A stretch of DNA of 64,000 nt. Origin: Cryobacterium sp. PH31-L1. Its GTDB lineage: Bacteria > Actinomycetota > Actinomycetes > Actinomycetales > Microbacteriaceae. Location of the stretch: positions 62,001 to 126,000 of the forward strand of contig NZ_JASISM010000004.1 in NCBI RefSeq assembly GCF_030063145.1, in the 5' to 3' direction. The notes beneath the pieces were generated by a model. It was not told where the DNA came from and searched no databases. It was given only the letters and a program-made list of their open reading frames with translations. Position 1 is the stretch's first letter. Each line of letters starts with the position of its first letter. This document shows positions 39,079 through 48,394 of the stretch, one piece after another. A program made the position numbers and the translations under genes.

Positions 39079-39867
39079 ATGACGAAGCAACAGCATCCAT
39101 GGTCGCGCTACGTGGCCCTCGGTGATTCATTCACGGAGGGCATCGGTGATCCGGAGCAGCAGAGCCCCGGCGGGCACCGCGGCTGGGCTGATCGGGTCGC
39201 CGAGATACTCAGCGACGGCACCGAGGATTTCGCTTACGCCAACCTCGCCGTGCGCGGCAAGCTGATTCGGCAGATTGCCGATGAGCAAATCGAGCCTGCC
39301 TTGGCCCTGCGCCCCGACCTGATCACCATCTCGGCCGGCGGCAACGACGTGATTCGTCCGGGTACCGACCCGGACGCCATCGCGGCCCGCTGTGACGACG
39401 CTATTTCCCGGTTGACCAGCGACGGCGCGACGGTCGTGCTGTTCACCGGCGCCGATGTGGGCTTCTCCCCCGTTTTTCGCAGCATCCGCGGCAAGGTCGC
39501 CATCTACAACGAGAACATTCGCGCGATCGCGACGAAACATGACTGCATCGTGGCCGACATGTGGCAGCTCACGGAGATTCAGGATCCACGAATGTGGGCG
39601 CCCGACCGATTGCACTTGAACGCGCTCGGGCACCACACCGTCGCACGCATGGTGTTGCAGACCCTCAACGTGAAGAATTCCCTCGAGCCGAGCGAACCCG
39701 AGCCGATGCCGGGCAGTACCTGGCGTCAGGCTCGTACAGAAGATCTCGCCTGGGCCCGGGAATATTTGGTGCCGTGGGTGCTGCGCCGGGTGCGCCACCA
39801 GTCCTCAGGCGACCACGTGCTGCCCAAACGGCCAGACGCCGGCCCGTTCGCGCTCCCCACGGTCTGA
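39079..39867 (+). CDS. SGNH/GDSL hydrolase
   Basis: A 262-residue esterase-like protein without a signal peptide. Block I is VALGDSFTEGIGD (nucleophile Ser), Block III ISAGGNDVI and Block V PDRLHLNALGHHTVA (Asp and His). It likely removes acyl groups from a small molecule or lipid. It is divergent from the SF2 helicase gene, whose start is close to the ATG here. Confidence 0.88.
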   Translation: MTKQQHPWSRYVALGDSFTEGIGDPEQQSPGGHRGWADRVAEILSDGTEDFAYANLAVRGKLIRQIADEQIEPALALRPDLITISAGGNDVIRPGTDPDAIAARCDDAISRLTSDGATVVLFTGADVGFSPVFRSIRGKVAIYNENIRAIATKHDCIVADMWQLTEIQDPRMWAPDRLHLNALGHHTVARMVLQTLNVKNSLEPSEPEPMPGSTWRQARTEDLAWAREYLVPWVLRRVRHQSSGDHVLPKRPDAGPFALPTV

Positions 39868-39876
39868 GCGCCCGGG

Positions 39877-41118
39877 TCAGCCGGCGGCGAGCTCGCCGGG
39901 GTGTGCCATGCGCCAGGCCGGACCGGGATCGGCTAGGGAGTGCTGGAGTTCAAGCGGCACCGCTACCGTCGTCGGCGTTGCCCCACCGATAGTGAACGAC
40001 ACCGTACCGACCTCGTCTCCGGCCCGGCCGAGCTGCACGTCCTGGGCCGTCACCGATGGGGTGATCGGTGAGTCCGACCAGACCAGAACGGATGCTGCCC
40101 GCTCGGCCACTATGTCGCTTTCGTCACCCCACTGAGTCGTGTAACTGCCGAAGACGGCGCCTTCCTCGGCGAGGACGACGTCGTGAAAACCGGGTTGGAC
40201 GCTCTCGATCAGCGTGGCGATCGCCGAGTTGAGCTCGGAGTGCGTATCGCCACCGAGTACCACCCCGACCAGGGTGACCGTGCTCGCGCCGACGGTGAAG
40301 TCGGTCGAGAATAACAGGCAAGCGCCGGCGACATCCGTTGTGCCGGTCTTGATACCGTCGACGCCATCGCGCCCGAGCAGCTTGTTGGTGTTGGTGATGG
40401 TTCCGATGACCGGCAGAACGGCGGACGGGAGGGCCACGATTTCGGCGAGGGCCGGGTGGCCGACGACCTGCTTGCCGATCTCGACGAGGTCGGCCGGGCT
40501 GCTCACGCTCGACGTGGACAGGCCGCTGGTGTCAGTCACACTGGTCTGGGTCAGGGCGTTGGCGGCGAGCCAGGTCTTTGCTGCCTCCAGGTAACCGTCG
40601 ATCGATCCGAAGGCCCACACCGCCAGTGACGCTGCATAGTTGTTCGCCGAGGGCAGCAGCATCGCCTCGAACGCCTCGCGCTGGGTGAGCACCATCCCGG
40701 AGACGACCGGGGCGACCGAGCCGTTCTCGGCGATCACGTCGTAGTAGATGTCCACGTCGGCATCGGTGAACGTGATGTCCGGCCCGGCCTCGCCGGCGCC
40801 GAGCGGTTTCGAGTCAAGGATGACAAGTGCGGTGACCATTTTGGCGATGCTCGCGATCGGAACCGTGTCCTGCGCTCCGCTCGAGGCCAGAACGCCCGGG
40901 AATCCGACCGCGCCAATGGCGCTCTCGCCAAAAGCCGGCCAGGTCGGTGCAGCGACCGGCTGGGTGAGCGCTGTCGGTTGCACGAGGGCGGCTGCGCTCG
41001 CCGGCACGGGGGCCAAGTTGGTGGCGCCGACATACCCGATTCCGCCCACGACCACGAGGAGAACGCTGAAGACGGCGAGCCTACGGCGCCGGAGGAGGAC
41101 ACGCCGGGAGGGAGACAT
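39877..41118 (-). CDS. D-alanyl-D-alanine carboxypeptidase (low-molecular-weight PBP)
   Basis: A 413-residue exported serine peptidase. A basic N-terminus and hydrophobic segment (about residues 14-30) form a signal/anchor. Active-site motifs are SIAKM (SxxK), SANNYAAS (SxN) and KTGTTDVAG (KTG). It trims the terminal D-Ala of peptidoglycan stem peptides. The C-terminal region (about 310-410) is the usual beta-rich domain. The 9-bp gap to the convergent SGNH gene leaves no spacer. Confidence 0.92.
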   Translation of the reverse strand: MSPSRRVLLRRRRLAVFSVLLVVVGGIGYVGATNLAPVPASAAALVQPTALTQPVAAPTWPAFGESAIGAVGFPGVLASSGAQDTVPIASIAKMVTALVILDSKPLGAGEAGPDITFTDADVDIYYDVIAENGSVAPVVSGMVLTQREAFEAMLLPSANNYAASLAVWAFGSIDGYLEAAKTWLAANALTQTSVTDTSGLSTSSVSSPADLVEIGKQVVGHPALAEIVALPSAVLPVIGTITNTNKLLGRDGVDGIKTGTTDVAGACLLFSTDFTVGASTVTLVGVVLGGDTHSELNSAIATLIESVQPGFHDVVLAEEGAVFGSYTTQWGDESDIVAERAASVLVWSDSPITPSVTAQDVQLGRAGDEVGTVSFTIGGATPTTVAVPLELQHSLADPGPAWRMAHPGELAAG

Positions 41119-41171
41119 TCTTTCAGCCTAACTTCTTCGTTGGGTGAAACCGGTCCGGTCGCCCTGGGTGT

Positions 41172-41981
41172 TCACGCACGAACGCGCAGGGCGTAGAGTG
41201 CGACCGCGCTCGCCGAAGCGACGTTGAGCGAGTCGATGCCGTGCAGCATGGGAATAGTCACGACCGTGTCGGCAGCGGCCAGCGCGTGCTGGCTGAGACC
41301 GTCGCCCTCGGCGCCGAGGATGATGGCGAGACGTTCGGGCGCCTGCTCGGCGAACACGTCGAGCGAGACCGCGCTGTCGGCCAGCGCCAGGGCCGCCAGG
41401 TGGAATCCGGCGGCGTGCAACAGCGGGGTGGCCACGCTCCACTCCGGCAGGCGGGTCCACGGCACCTGCAGCACCGTGCCCATGCTCACGCGCACGCTGC
41501 GTCGATACAGCGGGTCAGCACAGCGCGGCGTGATCAGAACTGCGTCGGCGCCGAGTCCGGCCACCGAACGAAAGATGGCACCGACGTTGGTGTGGTCGAC
41601 GATGTCCTCGAGAATCACGATGCGGCGGGCCGTTTTGATCAGTGCTTCGACTGGTTGCAGAGCCGGCCGGTGCATGGCGGCTAGGGCGCCGCGGTGCAGG
41701 TTGTAACCGGTGAGCTGCTCGAGCACGCTCGCCTCACCCACGTAGACGGGCACGTCAGGCCAGTCGGCCAGAAGCCGCGCGGCGTCGGGCATCCACTGTT
41801 CCTGAATCAGCAACGACCGTGGCCGATGCCCGGCGTTCAGCGCCCGGGCGATCACCTTGGGCGACTCAGCGATATACAGACCGCTGGCCGGTTCGAGAAC
41901 ACGCCGGAGGGCGACGTCGGTCAAACGCGAATAGTCGGCGAGACCCTCACTGGACAGGTCGGTAATGCGGGTGATCTGCAC
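41172..41981 (-). CDS. SpoU/TrmH-family RNA 2'-O-methyltransferase
   Basis: A 269-residue SPOUT enzyme. An N-terminal substrate-binding domain (LYIAESPKVIARAL) precedes motif 1 (LEDIVDHTNVGAIFRSVAGL), motif 2 (IILGAEGDGLS) and motif 3 (IPMLHGIDSLNVASASAVAL). GTG 41981 (MQITRITDL) is preferred to the upstream frame from 42038. The target, tRNA or 23S rRNA, is undetermined. Confidence 0.9.
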   Translation of the reverse strand: MQITRITDLSSEGLADYSRLTDVALRRVLEPASGLYIAESPKVIARALNAGHRPRSLLIQEQWMPDAARLLADWPDVPVYVGEASVLEQLTGYNLHRGALAAMHRPALQPVEALIKTARRIVILEDIVDHTNVGAIFRSVAGLGADAVLITPRCADPLYRRSVRVSMGTVLQVPWTRLPEWSVATPLLHAAGFHLAALALADSAVSLDVFAEQAPERLAIILGAEGDGLSQHALAAADTVVTIPMLHGIDSLNVASASAVALYALRVRA

Positions 41982-42112
41982 GAAAAAGTGCCTTTCGAGA
42001 CGAGTTGTTGAGGTCAAGCCTGTCAGGTGGGTAGTCAAACCGGAAAACAGACGAGTTTAGAATCAAGGGACGGGCATCCGTTTCTGCTCGCCCAAGTAGG
42101 AAAGGAGCGCCG

Positions 42113-43066
42113 ATGACCGCCGACTCGGCCCAGCTCAGCGACACGGCTGAACACGGCACCGCTGTGGACGATACGGTGTTGGTCGACGCGCTTGAGCCCG
42201 CCGATGCCCCCGATACCGCCGCCGCGCTCGCCTCCGCGGTCGCCCTCGATTCGGAACGGGCAGTGGATGCTGTCGCCGCTCTGCTGCGCGGCAAACGCGC
42301 TGCCGTTCTCACCGGCGCCGGCCTCAGTACCGATTCCGGCATTCCGGACTATCGCGGCGCGGGCGCACCGACGCGAACCCCGATGAACTTTCAGACCTTC
42401 GTCGCCGATGAACGCGCACGTAAACGCTACTGGGCGGGCAGCCACCTCGGCTGGAGGGTGTTTCACCAGGCCGAACCCAACCTCGGACACCGGTCGCTGG
42501 TTCAGCTTGAGAGCGCCGGCGCCATTGCCGGGGTCATCACCCAGAATGTCGACGGCCTGCACACCCGCGCCGGCTCGCGCCATGTGGTCGAGTTACACGG
42601 TTCCCTCGACCGGGTCATCTGCCTGGCCTGTGGTCAGGCCTTCGGCAGGGACAGCATCGCGGCCCGGCTGGAGAAAGACAATCCCGTGCTCCGCGACCCG
42701 GAGAGCATCCGGATCGCTCCCGACGGCGATGCCGATGTGGGAAATATCGACGATTTCGTGGTTCCGGCGTGCACGGTCTGCGGGGGCGTGCTCAAGCCGA
42801 ACGTCGTATTTTTCGGCGAGCTCGTCCCGACGGAAACGTTTCTGGAGGCATCAGCTTTGATCCAGAGCGCGGACGCCCTCATCGTGGCCGGGTCCTCGCT
42901 GGCGGTGAATTCCGGCATCCGCCTGGTCGAACAGGCCCGGCGCCGCAAACTGCCAATCATCGTCATCAACCGTGGCGTGACCAAGGGTGACGGGCGTGCC
43001 CTGCACAAGCTCGAGGCCGGTACCTCGGAAACCCTTGCCGCACTGGCCGATCGTCTGCTGGGCTGA
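42113..43066 (+). CDS. Sir2 family NAD-dependent protein deacetylase
   Basis: A 317-residue sirtuin. NAD motifs are [15 protein letters not shown] and TQNVDGLH, catalytic His is in VELHGSLDR, zinc cysteines are in CLACG and CTVCGG, and the base-binding segment is [11 protein letters not shown]. The first ~55 residues are an Ala/Asp-rich acidic extension before the Rossmann core. ATG 42113 has AGGAAAGGAG upstream. It removes acyl groups from lysines using NAD; targets unknown. Confidence 0.93.
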   Translation: MTADSAQLSDTAEHGTAVDDTVLVDALEPADAPDTAAALASAVALDSERAVDAVAALLRGKRAAVLTGAGLSTDSGIPDYRGAGAPTRTPMNFQTFVADERARKRYWAGSHLGWRVFHQAEPNLGHRSLVQLESAGAIAGVITQNVDGLHTRAGSRHVVELHGSLDRVICLACGQAFGRDSIAARLEKDNPVLRDPESIRIAPDGDADVGNIDDFVVPACTVCGGVLKPNVVFFGELVPTETFLEASALIQSADALIVAGSSLAVNSGIRLVEQARRRKLPIIVINRGVTKGDGRALHKLEAGTSETLAALADRLLG

Positions 43067-43072
43067 CCGCGC

Positions 43073-43726
43073 GTGTCTGCCCAGCGAAGCCCCAATCCGT
43101 CGGGTGAGCCGGCGACGACCACGTTCTCGATCGTGCGTCATGGCCAGACGGACTGGAACCTCCACCACCGCATCCAGGGCAGTACGGATATCCCCCTCAA
43201 CGCGACCGGGCGAGCCGAGGCCGCTGCCGCCGCCGAGCGGCTGCAGTCGCGGCGCTGGGACGCTATCGTCAGCAGTCCGCTGGCGCGTGCTGCTGAGTCC
43301 GCCCACATCATCGCGGCCGAGCTCGGACTGAGCGAACCGCTCATCGTTCCCGCCCTCACCGAACGCCGTCACGGTGCCATCGAAGGACTCACCTTCGCCG
43401 AGCGCCAGCACCGCTTTCCCGACGGTGTCGTTGTTCCGGGATTGGAGACTCGGCGCGATGTCGTCGATCGGGTGCTCGCCGCCCTTGCGACGCTGGCGGC
43501 CGGGCGAGCCGGACAGCGTGTGCTCGTGCTCAGCCACGGCGGCATCATCGGCACGCTGCTACGCCACGTGACCGAGGGCGAGCGACCCCGGCACGGAGAA
43601 TTCATCGCGAACGGATCCGTGCACGATTTTCGGTGGCAGAACGACCAGCTGCTGCTGACCCACTTCGACGCGACCCCCCGGTCTCCCGGCGACCGCGGTG
43701 AGGCCACCGCGTCACCGGTGCTATAA
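43073..43726 (+). CDS. Histidine phosphatase family protein
   Basis: A 217-residue phosphoglycerate mutase-like protein. The catalytic RHG motif is in SIVRHGQTDWN. The partner histidine is in VLVLSHGGIIGTLLR and the acid in ALTERRHGAIEGL. GTG 43073 starts 6 bp after the sirtuin stop, so they form an operon. It may be a phosphatase for a phosphosugar or cobalamin-type intermediate; substrate unknown. Confidence 0.88.
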   Translation: MSAQRSPNPSGEPATTTFSIVRHGQTDWNLHHRIQGSTDIPLNATGRAEAAAAAERLQSRRWDAIVSSPLARAAESAHIIAAELGLSEPLIVPALTERRHGAIEGLTFAERQHRFPDGVVVPGLETRRDVVDRVLAALATLAAGRAGQRVLVLSHGGIIGTLLRHVTEGERPRHGEFIANGSVHDFRWQNDQLLLTHFDATPRSPGDRGEATASPVL

Positions 43727-44785
43727 GGCCGGGCCCTCGAGCACCCCGAGCAGGGTACGGGCGGATGACGCCCAGGTAAACCGGGCGGCCTGCTCGATCG
43801 ACCGAGCGGAGCGGGCTGCCCACTCCCCCGGCTCCGCGAGATTCCGAACGGCCGCAGCCATGGCATCGGCACTGCGCGGGTCGAAGTACAGCGCGGCATC
43901 ACCGCCGATCTCCCGAAAGATCGGAATGTCGCTGACCACGACCGGTATGCCTAGGCTCATCGCCTCGACCAGGGGAATCCCGAAGCCCTCATCGAGGGAC
44001 GCGGTCACGAGGGCCGTCGCTGTGCGCAGCAGGGCGTGGTACTCCTCATCGGTCACCCCGTCGTGAAAGACCAGGCGGGCTTGCGGAGCAAGGCGGGTCA
44101 GCCGGGTTCGTTCGGTCGCCGACACCCGGCTGAGCAGGTGCAGTTCGTACTCCGGCAGGTCGGCCAAGGCCAGCACGAGAGTGTCGAGGTTCTTGTACGG
44201 CATGAAGGAGCCCATATAGATCAGGCGGGAGGTTTCCGGGATGCTTCGATGGCTCGGGATGCCCGGGACCGTGTCGGCGGCGTTCGGTACCACGGTGACT
44301 GGACGTCGGGTGAGATGGTGCTCCTTGATCAGTGAACGGGTGGTCTCGGACACCGTCACGATGCCGTCGGCGCCGTTCAGCAGCATCCGTTGTGGCCACC
44401 AGGAGAGGTGGTAGGCACGCCAGAGCAGCCGGATGAACGGTGCCAGGTCACGCGGCGGCGTGCGATTGCGATAGTAGATGAGGTCGTGCACGGTCAGGAA
44501 CAGCCGGTAGGTGCGTCCCCAGGAGCCCATCGTCTGCATCGGGCTGAACACGACGTCGGGCTTGAGCCGGTTGACCGACAGCGCGATGAGCGGTTCAAGC
44601 AGGCTGGTCGGGGCGCGAACCAGCTGCCACGGCAGCGCCGGCAACATGGCGAGTTGACGATGGTCGCTGATGAGCATGGTGAGCGGATGCAGGCGGCCCA
44701 GTTCGGTCACCAGCCCGGTCGTGTAGCGACTGATGCCGTCGTGATGGTCGAAGCGAACGTACCGGCAGTCGACGACAATTCTCAC
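43721..44785 (-). CDS. Family 4 (GT-B) glycosyltransferase
   Basis: A 354-residue GT-B enzyme. The N-terminal domain starts MRIVVDCRYVRFDHHDGISR; the donor domain has LIYMGSFMPYKNLDTL and the EGFGIPLVEAMSLGIPVV motif (E-x7-E). It likely transfers a sugar to an envelope glycolipid or polysaccharide. GTG 44785 overlaps the alpha/beta hydrolase stop by 4 bp. Its end overlaps the end of the convergent phosphatase gene by 6 bp. Confidence 0.87.
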   Translation of the reverse strand: MRIVVDCRYVRFDHHDGISRYTTGLVTELGRLHPLTMLISDHRQLAMLPALPWQLVRAPTSLLEPLIALSVNRLKPDVVFSPMQTMGSWGRTYRLFLTVHDLIYYRNRTPPRDLAPFIRLLWRAYHLSWWPQRMLLNGADGIVTVSETTRSLIKEHHLTRRPVTVVPNAADTVPGIPSHRSIPETSRLIYMGSFMPYKNLDTLVLALADLPEYELHLLSRVSATERTRLTRLAPQARLVFHDGVTDEEYHALLRTATALVTASLDEGFGIPLVEAMSLGIPVVVSDIPIFREIGGDAALYFDPRSADAMAAAVRNLAEPGEWAARSARSIEQAARFTWASSARTLLGVLEGPAL

Positions 44786-45717
44786 AGCGCCAGCTCCTCA
44801 GCCATGAATTCCCGGATGAACAGTGCGGCCGGTTTCGGCTGCTCGTAGTGGATGAGGTGCCCAACGTTGTGGATAACCCGCAACCTGGCGTTGGGAAAGA
44901 GTGTCTGCAGTCGATATTGCGCCGCGAGCGGCGTGATGTCGTCCTTGTCGGCCGCGATCAGCAGCGTCGGCTGAATGATACGGGCGGCGAACTCGCTCAC
45001 GTCGTGACTGACCGAGGCGGTGAACGCATTCATCACGACCCGGCGGTTGGCGAAGGCACTGAAATAGCGGTCGTGCTGATTGTGGATCCAGCGACGCAGA
45101 GCCGGATCGTGCGTCTTGGCCATGCTCACGCTCATGATGCGCACGATGGCACGGTTCTGCAAGAGCGCGTAGCCCCAGCGCTCCGGCAATTTCGCCGCAG
45201 CCCAGTAGTAGAACACAGCCAGCCGGGTCAGCACTCCACGCGGTCCCGACAGTGCCGGCGCCGCGATCGGATTGACCAGAATAACCTCGTCGGCCGGCAG
45301 CCCGTCGGCCACGGCGGCAGCGACCACGATCGAACCGAAGGAATGGCCCAGTACCACTAACCTCCCGGTCGGGGCGATCACGCCAAGGAATTCCTCGAGC
45401 CAGCGAGCGTACGCCGCGAGGGAATGAACCCCGTCGTGGAACGGGTCCGACTCGCCGAAACCGGGCAGGTCGGGTGCCAGGATGCGCAGCGCCGGCGAGT
45501 GCGGGTCGCCTCCGAGCAACTCAGCCACGACCAGCTGCAGACCGTGGTGGTCGCCACGAAAACCATGCACCAGCACGAGCGTGGTGGGCGCGGTGGGGTC
45601 GCCGTAGTCCCAGTACCGCGTGTCACTTGGTGCTCCGTCAGTGCCCGGAACGGATGCGGTGCGCTCGCGCACCGGGAGGCTCTGCAGGAGCACATCGTAG
45701 GGAGAAGAAACGATCAT
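44782..45717 (-). CDS. Alpha/beta hydrolase
   Basis: A 311-residue protein. The oxyanion region is LVHGFRGDHHGL, the nucleophile is in VLGHSFGSIVVAA, the acid in IAADKDDITP and the histidine in VIHNVGHLIHYE. There is no signal peptide. Coupled to the downstream glycosyltransferase by a GTGA overlap, suggesting a shared pathway. ATG 45717 is used, inside the longer frame from 45795. Confidence 0.87.
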   Translation of the reverse strand: MIVSSPYDVLLQSLPVRERTASVPGTDGAPSDTRYWDYGDPTAPTTLVLVHGFRGDHHGLQLVVAELLGGDPHSPALRILAPDLPGFGESDPFHDGVHSLAAYARWLEEFLGVIAPTGRLVVLGHSFGSIVVAAAVADGLPADEVILVNPIAAPALSGPRGVLTRLAVFYYWAAAKLPERWGYALLQNRAIVRIMSVSMAKTHDPALRRWIHNQHDRYFSAFANRRVVMNAFTASVSHDVSEFAARIIQPTLLIAADKDDITPLAAQYRLQTLFPNARLRVIHNVGHLIHYEQPKPAALFIREFMAEELAL

Positions 45718-45833
45718 CGTACCTAGTTTAGGCGCGAGACTTACGCAAGGCTGGACGTACACCGGGGTGGTCGATCTAGACTCGAGCCACCACATGCATC
45801 GAGAGAGCCCTTTGCCGGGACGGAAGGAAAGCC

Positions 45834-47531
45834 GTGAGCTTTACCGCACCCATTCAGTTGCCCGGTTTGGCCCTCGATCCGCGGTGGTATCGCCGCGCCG
45901 TCTTCTACGAAGTGATGGTGCGTTCTTTTGTCGACAGCAATGCCGACGGCTCGGGCGATCTGTCCGGTCTGGTGTCGAAGCTCGACTACCTGCAGTGGTT
46001 GGGTATCGACGCCCTCTGGATTCCGCCGTTCTTCAATTCCCCGCTGAAAGACGGCGGCTACGACGTTTCTGATTACCGAACCATTCTTCCGGAATTCGGC
46101 ACCCTCGAGGAGTTCAAGGACCTCGTCACAAAGGCGCACGAACGCAACATGCGCATCGTGATTGATTTTCCACTCAATCACACCTCCGACCAGCACGAGT
46201 GGTTTCAGCAGTCCCGTGAGGATCCCGACGGGCCGTACGGCGACTTCTACGTCTGGAGCGACACCGACGAGCGGTACCCGAATATTCGCATCATCTTCAC
46301 CGACACGGAAGAATCAAACTGGGCCTTCGACCCGGTTCGACGCCAGTTCTTCTTTCACCGGTTCTTTTCGCACCAGCCCGACCTCAACTTCGAGCTCCCG
46401 GCCGTACAGGATGCCATCTTCGATGTCATCCGCTTTTGGCTCGATCTCGGTGTCGACGGCTTTCGGCTGGACGCGATCCCCTACCTGTTTGAGTCCGAGG
46501 AGGGCAACGGCGAGGGCGAGCCGCCGACGCACGAATTCGTCAAGCGGCTGCGGGCCATGGTCGACCGCGAGTATCCCGGCCGGGTCATGATCGCCGAGGC
46601 CAATCAGTGGCCGCGCGAGGTCGCCGCCTTCTTCGGCACCGAAGACGAACCCGAGTGCCACATGGCATTCGACTTTCCGGTGATGCCGCGTATCTTCTAT
46701 TCCCTGCGCTCGCAGCAGGCCAACGAACTGGTGCGGGTGCTCTCCGAGACCACCGACATTCCCGACGGCGCCGGCTGGGGCGTATTCCTCCGCAACCACG
46801 ACGAGCTCACGCTTGAAATGGTCAGCGAAGAATATCGGCAGGCCATGTACGGCTGGTACGCCTACGACCCACGGATGCGCGCCAATATCGGCATTCGCAG
46901 GCGGCTGGCACCGTTGCTCGACAACTCGCGCGCCGAACTAGAGCTCGCCCACGCTCTGTTGTTCGCCCTGCCCGGCAGCCCGTTTCTGTACTACGGCGAT
47001 GAGATCGGCATGGGCGACAACATCTGGCTGCCCGACCGGGACAGTTCCCGCACGCCGATGCAGTGGACCCCTGACCGCAACGCCGGCTTTTCCGATGCCG
47101 ACCCGGGCAAACTATTCCTGCCGATCGTGCAGTCTCTGGTCTACAACTTCACGCAGACCAACGTGGAATCTCAGCTGGCCCAGTCCGGTTCGCTGCTGCA
47201 CTGGATTCGCAATGTGATCCATGTGCGTAAGGCGCATCCCACCTTTGGACTCGGCAAAATCCGTGTCCTCAAGACCAACCACGAATCGGTTCTCGTCTTC
47301 ACCCGCAGCTACGCCGGCTCCGGCTCCATGTTCGGCGACCAGCCCGAAACCGTGATGTGCGTGTTCAGCTTCTCGCACAACCCGGTCGCCTTCACCATCG
47401 ACGATGTCGACATGGCCGGAACCCGCCTGTACGACCTGTTCGGCGGCGCGGTTTTTCCCAGCTTCAACGAGGAAGGTTCGCTCACACTCACCCTCGGTGC
47501 CCAGAGCTTCTACTGGTTGCACTGCGGTTAG
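45834..47531 (+). CDS. treS: Trehalose synthase (maltose alpha-D-glucosyltransferase)
   Basis: A 565-residue GH13 enzyme beginning with WYRRAVFYEVMVRSF. Catalytic residues: nucleophile Asp in GFRLDAIPYL, acid/base Glu in MIAEANQWP and Asp in RNHDELTLEM. The segment YDPRMRANIGIRRRLAPLL is typical of TreS. It interconverts maltose and trehalose. There is no fused maltokinase (Pep2) domain. GTG 45834 has GGAAGGAAA upstream. With GlgM and GlgC nearby it fits a trehalose/maltose-1-phosphate/alpha-glucan route. Confidence 0.93.
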   Translation: MSFTAPIQLPGLALDPRWYRRAVFYEVMVRSFVDSNADGSGDLSGLVSKLDYLQWLGIDALWIPPFFNSPLKDGGYDVSDYRTILPEFGTLEEFKDLVTKAHERNMRIVIDFPLNHTSDQHEWFQQSREDPDGPYGDFYVWSDTDERYPNIRIIFTDTEESNWAFDPVRRQFFFHRFFSHQPDLNFELPAVQDAIFDVIRFWLDLGVDGFRLDAIPYLFESEEGNGEGEPPTHEFVKRLRAMVDREYPGRVMIAEANQWPREVAAFFGTEDEPECHMAFDFPVMPRIFYSLRSQQANELVRVLSETTDIPDGAGWGVFLRNHDELTLEMVSEEYRQAMYGWYAYDPRMRANIGIRRRLAPLLDNSRAELELAHALLFALPGSPFLYYGDEIGMGDNIWLPDRDSSRTPMQWTPDRNAGFSDADPGKLFLPIVQSLVYNFTQTNVESQLAQSGSLLHWIRNVIHVRKAHPTFGLGKIRVLKTNHESVLVFTRSYAGSGSMFGDQPETVMCVFSFSHNPVAFTIDDVDMAGTRLYDLFGGAVFPSFNEEGSLTLTLGAQSFYWLHCG

Positions 47532-47646
47532 GCGCGTGGGCCGTTCGCGACGATGACGAACTTGGCCTAAACTTTCATTGTCGTGCTCGCGCGCGCGACG
47601 TAAGCTTGGGATCAGCAAGCCATCGCCCAGGGTCTGGAGGCCGGTC

Positions 47647-48351
47647 ATGGCTGAATGGTCTGGTTCAGAAGGCGGAGTCGAGGACACGGCGCTGTGCGCC
47701 CATTTTCTCGACGTGTTGCCCGTGAGCGGTGCTGCTGTATCCGTTTTCGGCGGTGCAATGCCCGAATCCATTGTCTGTGCCACCGATCGCCTCGCCGCTC
47801 GCCTCGACGAGCTGCAGTTCGATCTCGGCGAGGGCCCCCGTTGGGAGGCCGCTCGCACCCGGCTACCCGTACTGGAACCTCGAGTACGTGAGGCAGAGCA
47901 TCCGCTGTGGCCGGTCTTTCACACCGCACTGATGGACACCACGGTCGAGGCGCTCTACGTTTTTCCCCTCACTCTCGGAGCACTCAACATCGGTATCGTC
48001 GAGCTGTACAGCACGACCGCCGGGGTACTGGATCGCGCGGACCGCGCGAAGGCGCTGGTCCTGGCCAACGAGACAGCGTGGAACCTACTCGACCACCTGC
48101 TTCGGGTGCAGGCGGCCGCAGCCAGCGAAGTGTCGGTGACGTCCACCACATCCCAGGTCTTTTCCGGGTCTCCCCTGTCTCGGCGGGAGATTCATCAGGC
48201 CACCGGCATGGTGCTGGTGCAGATGAACGTCACACCGACGGATGCCCTATTGTTGCTGCGCGCACACGCCTTCGCTCACGGCAAAACGGTGCGCGCCGTC
48301 GCGGGAGACGTGGTCGCCCGACGACTGCAATTCAGTCCGGAAAATGACTAG
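47647..48351 (+). CDS. GAF-ANTAR RNA-binding regulator (first of two)
   Basis: A 234-residue protein. The N-terminal GAF-like sensor (about residues 15-140; FDLGEGPRWEA, LGALNIGIVELY) is followed by a C-terminal ANTAR domain (about 180-230; IHQATGMVLVQMNVTPTDALLLLRAHA, quoted across two units). ANTAR proteins bind paired RNA hairpins and prevent termination. ATG 47647 has CTGGAGG 8 nt upstream. The GAF domain lacks the GPCVDC stretch of the neighbour. The activating signal is unknown. Confidence 0.85.
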   Translation: MAEWSGSEGGVEDTALCAHFLDVLPVSGAAVSVFGGAMPESIVCATDRLAARLDELQFDLGEGPRWEAARTRLPVLEPRVREAEHPLWPVFHTALMDTTVEALYVFPLTLGALNIGIVELYSTTAGVLDRADRAKALVLANETAWNLLDHLLRVQAAAASEVSVTSTTSQVFSGSPLSRREIHQATGMVLVQMNVTPTDALLLLRAHAFAHGKTVRAVAGDVVARRLQFSPEND

Positions 48352-48382
48352 ATTTAAACTGATTAAATATCACGAAAGGTCT

Positions 48383-48388
48383 TAGAAT
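48383..48388 (+). promoter_or_regulatory. Candidate -10 (TAGAAT) before the second GAF-ANTAR gene
   Basis: TAGAAT ends 6 nt before the ATG at 48395 within a locally AT-rich 43-bp gap. No correctly spaced ribosome site is seen (GAAAGG is 17 nt away), so a leaderless start is likely. Confidence 0.45.
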
Positions 48389-48394
48389 TTCTTC

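Noticed and set aside
48128..48145. GTGTCGGTG on the plus strand
   Set aside because: Inside a GAF-ANTAR gene; the sequence 8 bp on is CACATC, not a -10 box.
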